Shown here one piece after another: positions 1 through 11,416 of a stretch of 64,000 nt of DNA; the stretch's first letter is position 1; each line of letters starts with the position of its first letter. Origin of the DNA: Argyresthia goedartella (taxonomy: Eukaryota; Arthropoda; Insecta; Lepidoptera; Argyresthiidae); the NCBI GenBank assembly GCA_949825045.1, contig OX463836.1, positions 10,805,829 through 10,869,828 on the forward strand, given 5' to 3'. The notes beneath the pieces were generated by a model. That model did not search any database. It was not told where the DNA came from and saw nothing but the letters and a program-made list of their open reading frames with translations. The translations under genes and the position numbers were made by a program.

Positions 1-1050
1 TACTTTGTAGGATTAAGGCCTAGGATGTAAGTTTGTAAATAGTTTAGAATATGCTTGTATTTTATTATGTATGTGTTTTTGCTAGCGATTCCATCCCCGG
101 TTAGGTAGGTACACAATTTCCAATAGGAAATAGCACATAGTTTCAGTAGATTTGCAAGTAAATAATCAAATTAGAGCACATAATTCCAATTAGAATTCAC
201 ACTAATTACACTCACTATCTCAATAAGAAGGGGAGGAAACCTTGCAAAAACAAGCGAGAGAAAGAGACAGTGCAACTGTCCCTGTCGGCGCATACAGGCG
301 AGCGAGGGGGGCCCCGACTCCCGCAACCTGCGGCATGGGGAAGCGGGGGACGGGGTCATATAAATATTGAAATCTGTCGCACGCACTCCTCGCTCTGTTT
401 TGTGCCGGCGGACAATACAAATTGTATGTATAGGTCTAGAAAATAAGTAAATAAACGAATGTATACTGTTTTGTACATGTAAAATGTAAGTTTGACACGA
501 AAATAAAGAGATTTGAGTCCAGGGGAAGAGTGCGGGGTGAGGGGGGGTGGTCGCTCGAGAAATCGTATATAAGAGACGTCGATTCGGCCCGGAATAATTC
601 CGGATCCAGCACTCAAGAGGAAAAGTCTTCAAGAGAAAGAAGACTCTCTGCGACCACCAGCCCTCTCTACCCCACCCTCCAGCCTGGCTCAACAGTGAAG
701 AATTATCGGCATCTTTTATTTGAGAAGAGAAAAACCCTACTACAGTCCACGCTCCACACCAAGCGTAGCCGTGTCCTCTTTAGCTTCAGAAGCTTACGCG
801 ATAATCCGGGCCTGATCTTCGGGAGGCCTTTCTGGCTTGCTTGCAGGTATCCAAGGTTGACCAATAACGTTGGTGAGTTACTTTTGTGTGTTTTCGTAGG
901 GTTTTCCTCAACCAGCTGAATGGCAGTGGTATTATATGGGTTCTGGTCCTTCCGCCGTCTGTTCCGAACCCAACCTTGCCAGTGCGTTACATACCTCTGA
1001 CAGGGCTTGGTGACACTCATATATGAGCCCGGAGCTGATGGTGTCGGATA
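1..1050. other. Unassigned region, possibly LTR or leader sequence
   Basis: I recognise no coding sequence. The open frames here are GC-skewed and match no family I know. Visible signals on the plus strand are an AATAAA at 502-507 and a TATA-like gtatataag at 565-573 followed by a GC-rich leader. This mix of a polyadenylation-type signal and a TATA box suggests an LTR or another TE control region. I found no second copy in the window and no clean TGT...ACA borders, so this is only a suggestion. Confidence 0.25.
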
Positions 1051-1126
1051 CGCAGAAAGAGAGGTAAATGATTTCCCTATACGCATACTAATGCGTATAG
1101 GGAAATCATTTACCTCTCTTTCTGCG
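1051..1126. repeat. Perfect 36-bp inverted repeat (hairpin)
   Basis: Bases 1051-1086 are the exact reverse complement of 1091-1126, separated only by acta (1087-1090). The arms start with CGCAGAAAGAGAGGTAAATG. No transposon-like flanking duplication is obvious. It resembles the fold-back junctions at 6964-7002, 51541-51586 and 59655-59724, which sit at ends or breakpoints of non-LTR copies, so it may mark a similar junction. Confidence 0.95.
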
Positions 1127-1568
1127 ATAGCTGTGGTAGCTAGGATTAAATTAATCGAATAGTGCAAATTCGATAAATTTTACTATTCGAATAAAATGAA
1201 TACTTCTAGAGCAAAATATTCGAATATTCGTTTTTTTACATTTATTGAAAATAATACAATATCAGTATTGATATGTTGAATAACACAAACAAAAGCTGGG
1301 GTTTGATTTAATTTCAGCATAATTATGTTCAAATAAAAATATGTATTTTCATTCGTTTTATTGTTTATTAATAATAAAAAAAACACCTTTATCGTGTTAC
1401 AAAGTTTATTTATTTGTTCGTATGGCTTATATCTTGACAGAATATTTAAATGCAAATATCCAGGTTTCTGAGCCGTTTGGCGGCATCTGAGTTAAGATGG
1501 ATGAAGTCGTCAGGATGACCAGGATAGGGGGCTCTCGCGCGAAATATGATCGATTCACATCGTTGTGA
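1127..1568. other. AT-rich spacer, no gene seen
   Basis: Low-complexity AT-rich DNA with several attcgaata-type words. I see no coding potential. Bases 1548-1576 (29 nt) match the reverse complement of 20215-20243 with one mismatch. This suggests a small scrap of the non-LTR sequence at 20170-20850, in opposite orientation, just before the Gypsy gag. Confidence 0.5.
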
Positions 1569-2170
1569 TTGCGGAGATTCACAGCAGCAGCTAACCTGGA
1601 GATGCAAGCAATCAGCACTTCATCAAAAATCGCCGACTTCTGGAAGGACAAGCCCCGGTTATGGTTCGCACATTTTGAAGCAGTAACCACCCCCCAGAAG
1701 TTAGGTGACGAATCAAAATTCCACCTAGTTCTTACAAAATTAGCCAAAGAAGAGATCGAGCAAGCCAGTGACATAGTAACATCCTTATCAGATAGCAAAA
1801 AGTACCAAAAGCTTAAGGACAGATTAATTGCAACTTACGAAGATTCCCTGCAAGGCAAATTCCTGAGATTATTCACAGACATCGACCTCGGAGATAGAAA
1901 ACCATCACAATTGTTACGAAAAATCAAGGAGCTAGGAGGAGATCAAATCAACGACGAAATGGCAAGAATGTTTTAGCTAAAACAATTACCAAACTCCTTG
2001 ACCTCAATCCTTATAATAAATAAGGAGAAAGGGAACGACGAATTAGCCCAAATGGCCGACGATGTCTACGAAGTCTCAAGTCACGAGCAAATTGCCGCGC
2101 TAAGCAAGGACAATGACCCGTTAACGCACCTGACCGCTGAGCTAACAAAATTGAAACTTGAACTGGCAGC
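1569..2170 (+). pseudogene. gag: Outer Ty3/Gypsy element: gag, broken by an insertion
   Basis: This frame encodes the structural Gag of an old Gypsy retrotransposon. The N-terminal region contains FWKDKPRLWFAHFEAV, the conserved start of the gag domain common in insect Gypsy elements, then a helical region around KYQKLKDRLIATYEDSLQ. A TAG at 1974-1976 interrupts the frame where the family normally has a tryptophan; the same frame then continues to 2170. There the 3' LTR of the inner Gypsy element begins, and the reading frame resumes at 16437 after the 4-bp duplication CAGC. No good ATG is visible at the 5' end. The nonsense codon, the lost 5' part and the insertion make it a pseudogene. Confidence 0.85.
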
Positions 2171-4410
2171 TGTAACGGCCCAAACGGCTAAGGTCGAGCC
2201 ACCGCTATCAGTAGCTATGATCGTCTATTCTATCTATCCCAAAATGAGAGGACCCGATTCAGCTGTAAGATTTGTAAGTTAAGAATGATAAGTCTGAATT
2301 TCTCGTTCGTAGAGAAGTTCGTTAGGCGTACAATAGTCGAACGAAGTTCGGTTCAGGAAGTTACAGTTTCCAGTTAGACAGAGAAAGCATATATGTCCGC
2401 GAGCCGGCAATTCGCATCAGTCAGCGGTGTATTGCGCCAGAACGATCGTTGTTATATTTTATGGGTGATGGCACCATTTGGTTTTTGTATATATGGGCGA
2501 TTGGAACTTCTTTTTTTTTTTAGTGGTCGACCACAGTTTATAATATTTGTTTGTGATATCGTATAGATATCCGTCGTAGTTTTACGACGTGAGTACTCAA
2601 TGATATTTCATGTGCTCGCTAGTAGCGGCTTGTGGTGGTTCCAATTATATATTTGGTTCACGGCAATAACGATCCGAAAGGACCGGTGGTTTACACAATT
2701 GCGAATTGATTTTCCGAAATGGGTTCTGAACCAGCGGTTACCTCAAAAGGTCCGTAACGTTTTGAAACCTTCAACTCTGCGCAATTTGGGCTGGATGTTA
2801 TCGAAACGTAAGCATTATTGTTTTAGGAGATCCAACCCACACCATAGCGAAGTGCATAGTTCGATAAATACCGAACTATGAATTCCACTAGCCACAGCAC
2901 GTCCTTGGCTGAGCCAAATCATATATACCGACTCAGCCTACACATTAGACCTCCAGCGAAATTTACATTTAATTTAAAGATGCAACTTGAATCCAACCTG
3001 ACCCAAGGCAATGCAAAACACCTACCCGGTCCTAAACAATGAACTTTAGACTGTAAATTGATCTCTTCGCGCGTCCCCGACAACACTCAAATGTCAAGAT
3101 ATCAACAGGATATGTTATCTGTGTTGACACCGGTTTAACTTTGTTCTGAATTTGTTATTTCCATCCGCGGAACCTCATCGATCAAACAGTCTCCCTATGC
3201 CCTGCCAACCTAGGTTTAGCCGCAACTAAACTCCTGTCTAGCCTAGTCTAAAAACCTAGTGTTATACCACGTCCATTATCGACACCACTCGAAAATGGTT
3301 GAGTTAGATTTGAATGTGCTTGTATGTTTAATGACTGTGTGTGTGGGAATTTCAAAACTCGCTACTCGAAAGGAATGAGGAGAGGATTAGCCCGCGAATA
3401 TCCTAAGAGCCAATCCAGGAACCCTATGGTGAAGGAAAAAGGAATTTAGGGTCGCTCCAAGCCCAGACTCAGACTCAGATAATTGACTTACAAGTTCTTT
3501 TCTAACGACCCAAGGATAGTTTTGGAATTTGGGGTTGGTTGATATAAAGGTTAGGAACCGAGGTATATCTCGGCGCTTCAGACACTCACGAAAACCCACT
3601 GAAACTTCGCAATCACAATTTCGTATAGTTCTGACGCGTAACACGGCAGACAAAACTGTTTAGAACTCGTGAAAGACGACTGTCACAGTAGCTAGACGCT
3701 GAGACTGAATGCTCTCCCTTCCCCCGGAATCGTATTTATACGCCCCACATGTCTGAAAGAAAAAAAAACAGCGTCCTTTGCGAACACGCTCTGCCCAAGC
3801 GAAGCTTCTTATCACTAACTACACAGGGTCTATTTTCAACCATGCCATGCAGATCCGCCGTTCTACAAATTGTGTGTACGCATATTCACTATGATCAACC
3901 GTAGGTTATCACTCAAATCATTTGGTACTGCCGATACACAGAATCTGTTGATCGCTGACCAATAAAAGCTTGTTGCGATTAATTAAGCATTCCCGACCGC
4001 TAGGTGCGCGCAGCAAAGACCACTAGAATGCTATTCAAACTAGTCGTGTCAGACCCTCCATCTCATACCTCAATCGCAATTGTATATTTGCAATCAACAT
4101 AATAGCTTTCTCCGTATCGTTCCATAATAACCTTTCATTATTTAGTTATTCATAATTTTATTCAACGCGCAGCCAAATCGCCTCTGATCTCTACACATCT
4201 CGCAGGAATGCGACAAAAAAACCTGACCTGTAAACTTCCCCGAACCATCCCACGCGTCGGCTCTGTTTTTTGCTAACTTGCCACTGAGCTACGCAAAACC
4301 CCCAAACGTTATCTGAACCGATTCTCGTATTCAAAACAGCGCGGCGTTGGGCTAGCTCTCTATCACGCAGAATGAAGTATCAAATGTACCGACTCTCGTG
4401 TACCATTACA
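2171..4410 (-). repeat. 3' LTR of inner Gypsy element
   Basis: 2240-bp direct repeat of 14200-16436. On the plus strand it opens TGTAACGGCCC and closes ACCATTACA. It carries the same TATA box (tatttata at 3733-3740, minus strand) and initiator-like element (gactga, 3703-3708) as the 5' LTR. The 88-codon minus-strand frame at 3387-3653 and the plus-strand frame at 2600-2881 recur in both LTRs simply because the LTRs are nearly identical; I do not call them genes. Confidence 0.95.
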
Positions 4411-4420
4411 GCCCCCTCCC
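4411..4420 (-). promoter_or_regulatory. Polypurine tract of inner Gypsy element
   Basis: Read on the minus strand this is GGGAGGGGGC, directly abutting the TGT start of the 3' LTR. A purine run at this spot primes plus-strand DNA synthesis in LTR retrotransposons. Confidence 0.8.
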
Positions 4421-4803
4421 AGACCTTGAGACACTGTTTATCTCAGTTAACATGGCGCAAGGATCTCATTACCACTATGCTACCCATGCTTTGTCCATAT
4501 CTACTCTATATGTACGGACATCTCAAATCATGTACACAGACCGATGAATCTGTCAATTATGTATATAATATTTACACAACTCGATTGAGCTCTCTCCTGT
4601 CTTATCTTATTTATCTATCTAACTATACAACCTCGCTTACCCGCAACTTATCCTAATTCGTATTACTATATATATACAAATTGTTTTTTTTTTGTTTTTA
4701 TTTTTTTGTTTTTGTTTCCAAACCATGCAAGATCCTTAAGTCTACAAAGTAGTTATTCAAATTTACAGCTTACAGCTTAATTATATAACTTTTATACACT
4801 ATC
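4421..4803 (-). other. Inner Gypsy 3' non-coding stretch, no env
   Basis: This is the space between the integrase stop and the polypurine tract. It is AT-rich with poly-T runs and has no envelope-like frame. The element therefore looks like a plain gag-pol retrotransposon rather than an errantivirus. Confidence 0.6.
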
Positions 4804-5577
4804 TTATTTATCTACGCCCTTATTCGTCCTCACATAATACCTGGCTATATTTATAGTATTGAAGTTACCCAATATCTCATTTGAACCCGGATCTACTAAA
4901 GTATAACAGTTAGGATATACCACTGCCGAAATAACATAAGGCCCTTTATACAACATTGAAAATTTCCGCATGATTTTATGTTCTTTATTTGAACGCACAA
5001 AAGTCTTAAGTTTCACATAATCACCTATACGATAGACTTCTAACTTACGCCGTTTGTCCGCCTGTCGCTTACGTCGTTCACTAGAACTTTTAGAGTTTTC
5101 TATCGCTACATTCCGCACCTGTTCCGTATCTCGCACACTATGGCCTAATAACCATTCATCGCCTAATTCCTTGTCAATAGTTAACGGTTCCCGCCTACCA
5201 AACGCTAACTCATTAGGCGCAAAGCCTGTGCTTGTGTGTTCGATGTTATTATAGCAATTTTGAATGTCCGGTAACACGTCGACCCAACTACGATTACTTC
5301 CGCCGCAATAAGTTCTAATCAGTCGACCTAGCTCGCGATTCACTCTTTCTACGCTATTAGAATTTGGACAATACACCGACGTATGAGTGACCCGAATCCC
5401 CAGCTGTTTGAGTCCAAATTCCCAAACTTTCGATATGAACTGTGGTCCTGAGTCCGTAATTATAGTTTCGATAGGTATTTCCCTATGAAATCTCTTTGTA
5501 CAAGCGAGCACGCTCCTACCTGTCGCTTTTCGCATTGGATATAATTTTATTACTTTACTGTACACGTCTTGAATCAC
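4804..5577 (-). pseudogene. pol: Inner Gypsy pol: integrase catalytic core and C-terminus
   Basis: The frame encodes the second half of integrase, which joins element cDNA to host DNA. Visible motifs: ITDSGPQFIS, holding the second catalytic aspartate, about residues 38-47, and NSNSVERVNRELGRLIR, holding the catalytic glutamate, about residues 71-87. After these comes a basic linker and a C-terminal barrel-like segment around YKGPYVISAVVYPNCYTLV. It is out of frame with the upstream pol part (5574-6959). The break lies in an AT-dinucleotide tract at about 5578-5592, where one extra dinucleotide would account for the shift. Otherwise the reading frame is open. Confidence 0.88.
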
Positions 5578-6959
5578 ATATATATATATTGATATCCGAA
5601 TTTACCTACGGGCAATGGCCCATAAAGGTCCGAGAAAACTTTCTCACCCAACCTTTCCGCCAACACCGGTGTACAAGGACCAACGGTATTGTTAGTACTT
5701 GGTTTGACCTTTTGACATATGTCACAACTTCTTATCACCGCGCTAATCACCCTACTCATATGAAGAAAATAATATCTGTCCTTCATCAGTGCTAATATTT
5801 TATATCTGCCGTAGTGACCTATTTCTTCATGTATGTGTAAAATTAGTTCCTCCTGTAGTGATTTCGGAATTACTAGCAACTGTACGTTCCGCTTCGGCAC
5901 GTGAAAATATAACGTATCACCTACTAGCTTGTAATTTTCAAACCCTCTCGTTTCCGTATCCACCACACTACATCTGATACAACCGCTAATTCGATTTAAC
6001 CGCTCATCTTCGCTTTGTAATCTCGCAATGTCCCGTAAACTCGAAATAACACTTGCGGTATTCGATGCCTGAAACCAGAATATCCCCGGCTGAACATTTG
6101 TACTGTCAATCTTACCTCCAGGTCCCGCTATTTGCCTGCTTAGCGTGTCGGCAATTTGATTATCAGTCCCTCGCACAAATTCTATGTCGTAATCGAATTG
6201 CTCTAAAAACATAACCCACCTAGTTACGCGTGCCCCCAATAAAGTCCACGACTTAATGAACGTCAAACTTTTATGATCAGTTCTAATAATAACTTTTTCT
6301 CCCCGCAAATATATCTCAAATCGCTTTAAAGTGTATATAACTGCATACATTTCCTGTTCACTGACCGACCATCTAGTCTGGGCCCCCTTAAATGCCTGCG
6401 AACAGAACCCTATAATTCGTTCCTGGCCCGAATCATCTAATTGATAAACATAGCCCCCAATTCTTATAGCGCTGGCGTCACATTGAACATAATATGTTTT
6501 TCCCGCCAATGGCTGACTCAAAATTATACTTTCTAAGAATTGGTTTTTTATCTCGTCAAAAGCACTTTGCATCTGCGCACTCCAGACGAACTTAACTCCA
6601 GACCGTAATAAATTGTACAAGGGCTGTGTTAACGTTCCAAAATTTTTTATAAACCTCCTAAAGTAATTTATGAACCCCAAAAACGCCCTCAATTGCCTGA
6701 CAGTTCTGGGTGACGGATATAATTTAAGTGTTTCAATTTTGTCCGGGTCCATTTGCAAACCTTGTGTAGACAAAATATGCCCCAATAACTTGACCTTTTT
6801 TTGTGCGAACTCGCATTTTTTTAGTTTGCATGTGAAGCCCGCGTCTTTTAATTTACTCAGAACCGTGTCCACTTGAGACAAATGCTGTTCGAAGTCACCC
6901 TCAGTTAAAATTGCCAAATCGTCAACAAAATTTAAACAATATGACCTAACCTCTGGCCC
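5574..6959 (-). pseudogene. pol: Inner Gypsy pol: RT C-terminal half, RNase H, integrase N-terminus
   Basis: The frame begins mid-RT with NFVDDLAIL, the YVDD-box equivalent, and continues with FLGFINYFRRFIKNFG (thumb) and the RNase H domain (YYVQCDASA, SEQEMYAVIYTLKRFE, IRTDHKSL, DTLSRQ). It ends in the integrase zinc-binding region (HIHEEIGHYGRYK followed by CDICQK) and the first catalytic aspartate region near FSDLYGPLP. The upstream half of RT lies at 11656-12962. The two halves are separated by the non-LTR insertion at 6964-11654, flanked on both sides by TAAA. Downstream it loses frame at the AT repeat near 5580. Confidence 0.9.
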
Positions 6960-6963
6960 TAAA

Positions 6964-7002
6964 CACAAAGCTCTTGGCTCAAGAAGAGCCAAGAGCTTTG
7001 TG
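6964..7002. repeat. 17-bp fold-back at the 5' end of the inserted non-LTR element
   Basis: 6964-6980 is the exact reverse complement of 6986-7002, with loop aagaa. The right arm runs on into the non-LTR sequence; the left arm is an inverted copy of that 5' end and touches the TAAA target duplication (6960-6963). The arm belongs to neither the Gypsy target nor the normal element. It looks like cDNA that folded back and copied itself at 5'-end attachment. Confidence 0.9.
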
Positions 7003-7090
7003 AAATACTTCTACGAGAGCGAGATGAGTGTGAAGAGGAGATAGACAGCAAATTAAGAAAAATTCGGCGCTAAAAGAAGAGCTCAGTGAG

Positions 7091-8483
7091 TTGGACATCC
7101 AATGCCAGGATCTCAGTGCCCAGAGAGATGAACTACAACACCAAGTCGACTCATTTTACAAGTGTCATGATGTCCACCACGTAGCATTGCAACACATAAA
7201 ATCACTTGAACAAAAGCTTGCAGAGGCACACCACGAGCTTCAAGTTTTCAGCGAGCGGGAGGAACAGCGAGACAGTGCTACAACCAGGGCCTTCTATAAT
7301 GAGGTCATGAGCCAAACTGGCATACCAACTATTGACCTAACAGCTTGTGATCTCACGTGTGATAGTCCTAATATATCGCAATCAGTAACCACTATGAGTT
7401 ATAAATATGTTAAATTGAATAATTATACAAAAAAAAACACAAAAACTAGCTAATAGAAATAAAATATTTTGTAAAAATGTAAATTGTAGCAAGGAACGTG
7501 TCGAATTAATTAAGGAAATCGATGATTGTAGATTATGTTTGGAAAAAACTACAGAAAAGTACGAATGTGACACACGGCGACTCCAGTCAGATATGTATAT
7601 TTTAAACTCATCATTACAAAGTATTACACGTAAATATGAGTCAGCACAATACGAAATTAAGGAACATGTGTCGGCTATGAATAGTTTGTTGGAGACGTGT
7701 AAGTATAATTATGACACTTTCATATCTTTGACCGACAATCACATCTGTGATTGTAAACAAGCTCCAGCGGACTGTTCCGTGCCGACCGTGTGTCCCGCCG
7801 AGCAGCCGGCCGAACAGCTGATACTGACCCAGGCGCCGCCGTCAGTCGACTTGAGTACTAATAGTGTTATCAATAACGCCTCCTTCTCTCGGACAAAGGA
7901 TAGGTATATAATGTACAGCGATGAACTTGGAAAAAATATGGGTTTACAACTTAGTCAGCGCGTGGGCCAGGCAATATTAAATAACTGTATGCCTGGCGCC
8001 ACATATTCACAAATATTAAACAAAGTGTTGTCATCGCAGTTTTTAGAACCAACCACCCTAATTATTTTAATTGGTAGAAGGGAAAATGAATCTAAAAAAC
8101 TAATTACTAAATACTTTTCCAAATTAAATTCTTTACAAAATGTAGATAGAATAATCTTGTTTGCGTTTCCCTTCAGCCAATCTTTGTCACAACATGAAAA
8201 TCATATAAGACATGATTATAATACATTTATACACACATTGACATGTCGTCATACTGAAAAATTTCATTTCATAGACACCAATATTTGTATTGGAAAATAT
8301 TTTTATTTGACTAAGGATAGGTATTACCTATCTAGGTTTTATACAAAACAGATAGCACAGTCACTATCTTATTTTATTTTGAACTCAGTCAAGTTTTTGA
8401 CTAATGAAACGCCTGCTTCTATTGAGCAGTGTAATAATAATGACATGTACTCCTTGGAATCTGTTCCAAGCTCTTTAAATTAA
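7091..8483 (+). pseudogene. Non-LTR ORF1 with coiled coil and SGNH-like domain (frameshifted)
   Basis: ORF1 proteins of non-LTR elements bind element RNA. The N-terminal part (7091-7453) is helical, with coiled-coil-like heptads (LEQKLAEAHHELQVF). A frameshift at a poly-A run near 7430 moves the frame to the one open to 8483. The C-terminal third has RYIMYSDELGKNMG, then NNCMPGATYSQIL and TLIILIGRREN, spaced like the blocks of SGNH/GDSL-type esterase domains found in ORF1 of CR1-like elements. The usual GDS serine context reads YSDE, so catalysis is doubtful. The SGNH assignment is an inference from motif order. Confidence 0.65.
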
Positions 8484-8605
8484 CCCATAGGACAACAGAG
8501 AGTAACTCTGGCAGTAATATTAATATTTGTATAAATATACCTTCATCTTGCCCATTAAATCAAGTTACTAGTAACGAAAAATGTAAAAGTAAGAATATTT
8601 TAAAC

Positions 8606-9046
8606 GTGGTTCATCAAAATATACAGGGCATGTTAAGTAAAGAACTGGAAATTGAGTTATTCATGAACTGTAATAATATTGATATTTTATGTATAACAGA
8701 GCACTTTTTAAAGAGTTATCAGTTCATGTTCAACTTTAATAACCACCACGTTGCTAGTTCGTTCAACAGAAAAACAGCTGATCGCGGTGGCTCCTTAATA
8801 CTTGTAAATAATAGTTTTAAATATAAGGAACGAGTTGACATAGTGAGCCTGTCTGTTGAGCGTACCATGGAAATAGCCTGTATTGAACTTGAACAACTTA
8901 TTGTAATGAGCGTATACAGACCACCAGATTCATCCTTTGATTTATTCGAAAAGAAAATGGATGAAGTGTTGATTAAAATCAGCGATAAAAACAATTTTTT
9001 TATAATTTGTGGTGATTTTAATGTTAATCTGTTAGAGGATATATAA
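8606..9046 (+). pseudogene. Non-LTR ORF2: apurinic-type endonuclease part
   Basis: Start of ORF2, the exonuclease-endonuclease-phosphatase domain that nicks the target. Motifs: VHQNIQGM (metal-binding Asn region), ILCITEHFLK (catalytic Glu), MSVYRPPDSSFD and ICGDFNVNLLEDI. A stop at 9044-9046 cuts the frame. The last endonuclease motif, SDHSGQI, follows in another frame at the start of 9087-11108. Confidence 0.88.
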
Positions 9047-9086
9047 TATTTGTACTAGATTAAAATCTTTATTTTTATGTCACAAC

Positions 9087-11108
9087 ATGAACTATCTGTT
9101 TTTGGAGCCTAATAGAATTACTGCAACATCTGCTACCTGCATTGACAATATATTTACTAACATTACGCCCATTTTCAAATCGGTCATCAATAAATTAACC
9201 TCTGATCACTCTGGTCAGATAGGTATATTCAATATTAAAATAAAAAAGGACCAAAAAGAGGATATTACATGTGTGCCCGTTAGTGACACTCGGCTTGAAC
9301 ACTACAGGAATAATATTTTAGATAAACTATGGGAAATACCATACAGTGACGATCCAAATTTGTTGTACAACTCAGTATTTAACCTTGTCAAAAATGAATT
9401 TGATACGGTATTTAAATCAAAAACTATAAAATTTAATAACAAAGCTTTGTTTAGTGATTGGGCGACAGTTGGAATTCATAGGAGCAGACGAAGATTATAT
9501 GAACTCTATGAAGAGAAATCATATAACAAAAATACGGCCTTTCTAGATTATGTTCGTAGTTATTCAAAAATGTTTAAACGCGTTTGTGCCGTAGCTAAAT
9601 CTAATTTCATTAAAAACAAAATTGAATCTAGTAGCAATGTAATGAAAGTGACTTGGCAAATTATAAACAGAGAGACTGGAAAGGCCAAAGCTACACATAA
9701 TAACTTCAAGCTTAAGATAGATAATCAATTGCTAAGTACAGACCTAGAAGTAGCAAAAGCTTTCGAAAATTTCTTTACGGACATTCCAGTTTCAACAACC
9801 AAGTCTTTAAATTCATCTCCCGCTGCTGCTGAATCTATACTTAAACAAAACTTTGAGGAATGTAAAACAGATTTTAAATTTAGGCACGTAAATAATGAAG
9901 ACATTGTAAAAGCGTTTAAATCCCTGGAAATGAAAAAGACAGCTGACGCCCATGGTCTATCAGTAAAAATTATTAGTTCCAATGTAGATTGTATTGCACC
10001 TCACCTTTGTTGTATATTTAATCAATGTATAGATAGTGGTGTGTTTCCTGACTTGATGAAACTAAGTAAAGTTATACCTTTATTCAAAGCTGGTAGTACA
10101 TCAGACCCCACCAATTTTAGACCCATATCGATACTACCAACGCTTAGCAAAATATTTGAAAAACTCATACTTAATCAATTGCAAAGTCATTTTTATCTCA
10201 ATAATTTAATTCATATTGCTCAGTTTGGTTTCACAAAGGGTCGTTCAACAGCCGATGCTGGTGTTGAACTAATCGACAATATTTTTGATGCCTGGGAAGA
10301 CGCAATGGATGCAATAGGTGTCTTCTGCGATCTATCCAAGGCTTTTGATTGCGTCCATCATGACACTCTTGTCAGGAAGTTACGCCATTATGGTGTAAAA
10401 GATCAGGCACTTGGCCTTCTGGAGTCATATCTAACAGATAGGGTTCAGATGGTCGATGTTAATGGGAAAAGATCACCTGGGTCTTCAATAAGTATGGGCG
10501 TACCGCAAGGTTCAATTCTTGGTCCTTTCTTGTTTTTAGTACATATTAATGATTTACCTTACCTTGTTAAAGCAAAACATGGGTTAGTATTGTTTGCCGA
10601 TGATACTTCTTTGATATTTAAAGTTAAAAGACAGCAATCAAATTATGACGAGGTAAACAATGCTATCTCTAGTATAGTGAACTGGTTTACTGTTAACAAT
10701 TTATTACTTAATGAAAAGAAAACTAAATGTATTAAATTCGTGTTACCCAATGTGAACCCGGTAACTACAGACATATTTATAAAAGGACAGAGATTGGACC
10801 TTGTGCAGTCGACTGTCTTTTTGGGCATTACTTTAGACGCCAAACTACAATGGGATCCTCATATAAATAAATTGTCGAACAGACTGAGTTCGGCAGCGTT
10901 CGCAGTTAAAAAAATTAGAGCTCTTACCGACGTAGACACCGCTAGACTAGTCTACTTTAGTTACTTTCATAGTCTAATGACCTATGGTATTTTATTGTGG
11001 GGTCACGCTGCGAATGCTAATAGTATATTTATTCTGCAGAAACGGGCTGTTCGTGCAATTTATAGATTAGGGCCTAGAGGGAAAAGTTTAAAGAAATCAA
11101 TATTCTGA
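9087..11108 (+). pseudogene. Non-LTR ORF2: reverse transcriptase
   Basis: Reads through the endonuclease C-terminus (TSDHSGQIGIF) into a full RT domain. Ordered motifs: FRPISILPTLSKIFEKL, FTKGRSTADAGVEL, FCDLSKAFDCVHHDTLVRKL (first catalytic Asp), [20 protein letters not shown] and LFADDTSLIF (FADD box). The C-terminal region has NLLLNEKKTKCIKF and VFLGITLDAKLQW. A one-base shift near 11100 ends it; the tail of the protein is at 11114-11416. The RT core is uninterrupted, so this copy is not very old. Confidence 0.92.
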
Positions 11109-11113
11109 CATTT

Positions 11114-11416
11114 GTGTCTCAATATATCTATGACAATCTTGTGTATGTAAAAAGAAATATAACTAATTTTCAGAAGTACAGTGATATACACAATTTTAAT
11201 ACTAGAAATAAAGACAAGTTGGTTGCTTATGTAAGCCGACTACATAAAATTAGTAATTCTTTTAAAGGCAATTGTATACGCTATTACAATAAGGTCCCTA
11301 CTGATATTAAAAACTTACCTTTAGACAAGTTTAAAATAATAATAAAACAGAAATTGTATAAAAAAGGTTACTACAGGATATCTGATTACTTAGAGGACAG
11401 ATGTCCATGGGAATAG
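11114..11416 (+). pseudogene. Non-LTR ORF2: C-terminal tail
   Basis: Continuation of RT after a small frameshift. It contains NFNTRNKDKL and RYYNKVPTDIKNLPLDKFK, the usual C-terminal region of Jockey-group proteins, and ends KKGYYRISDYLEDRCPWE. A 3' UTR of about 215 nt and the simple tail follow. It serves as the reference for recognising the truncated relatives elsewhere in the window. Confidence 0.85.

Noticed and set aside
2600..2881. 93-codon plus-strand frame in the LTR (also 14640-14906)
   Set aside because: Antisense to the element, with a start that differs between the copies; most likely chance.
3387..3653. 88-codon minus-strand frame conserved in both inner Gypsy LTRs (also 15412-15678)
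   Set aside because: The two copies are identical because the LTRs are. It lies in the transcribed leader downstream of the TATA/initiator, matches no family I know and has no supporting context.
4421..4803. Envelope gene of an errantivirus
   Set aside because: No frame with signal peptide or membrane segments between integrase and the polypurine tract.
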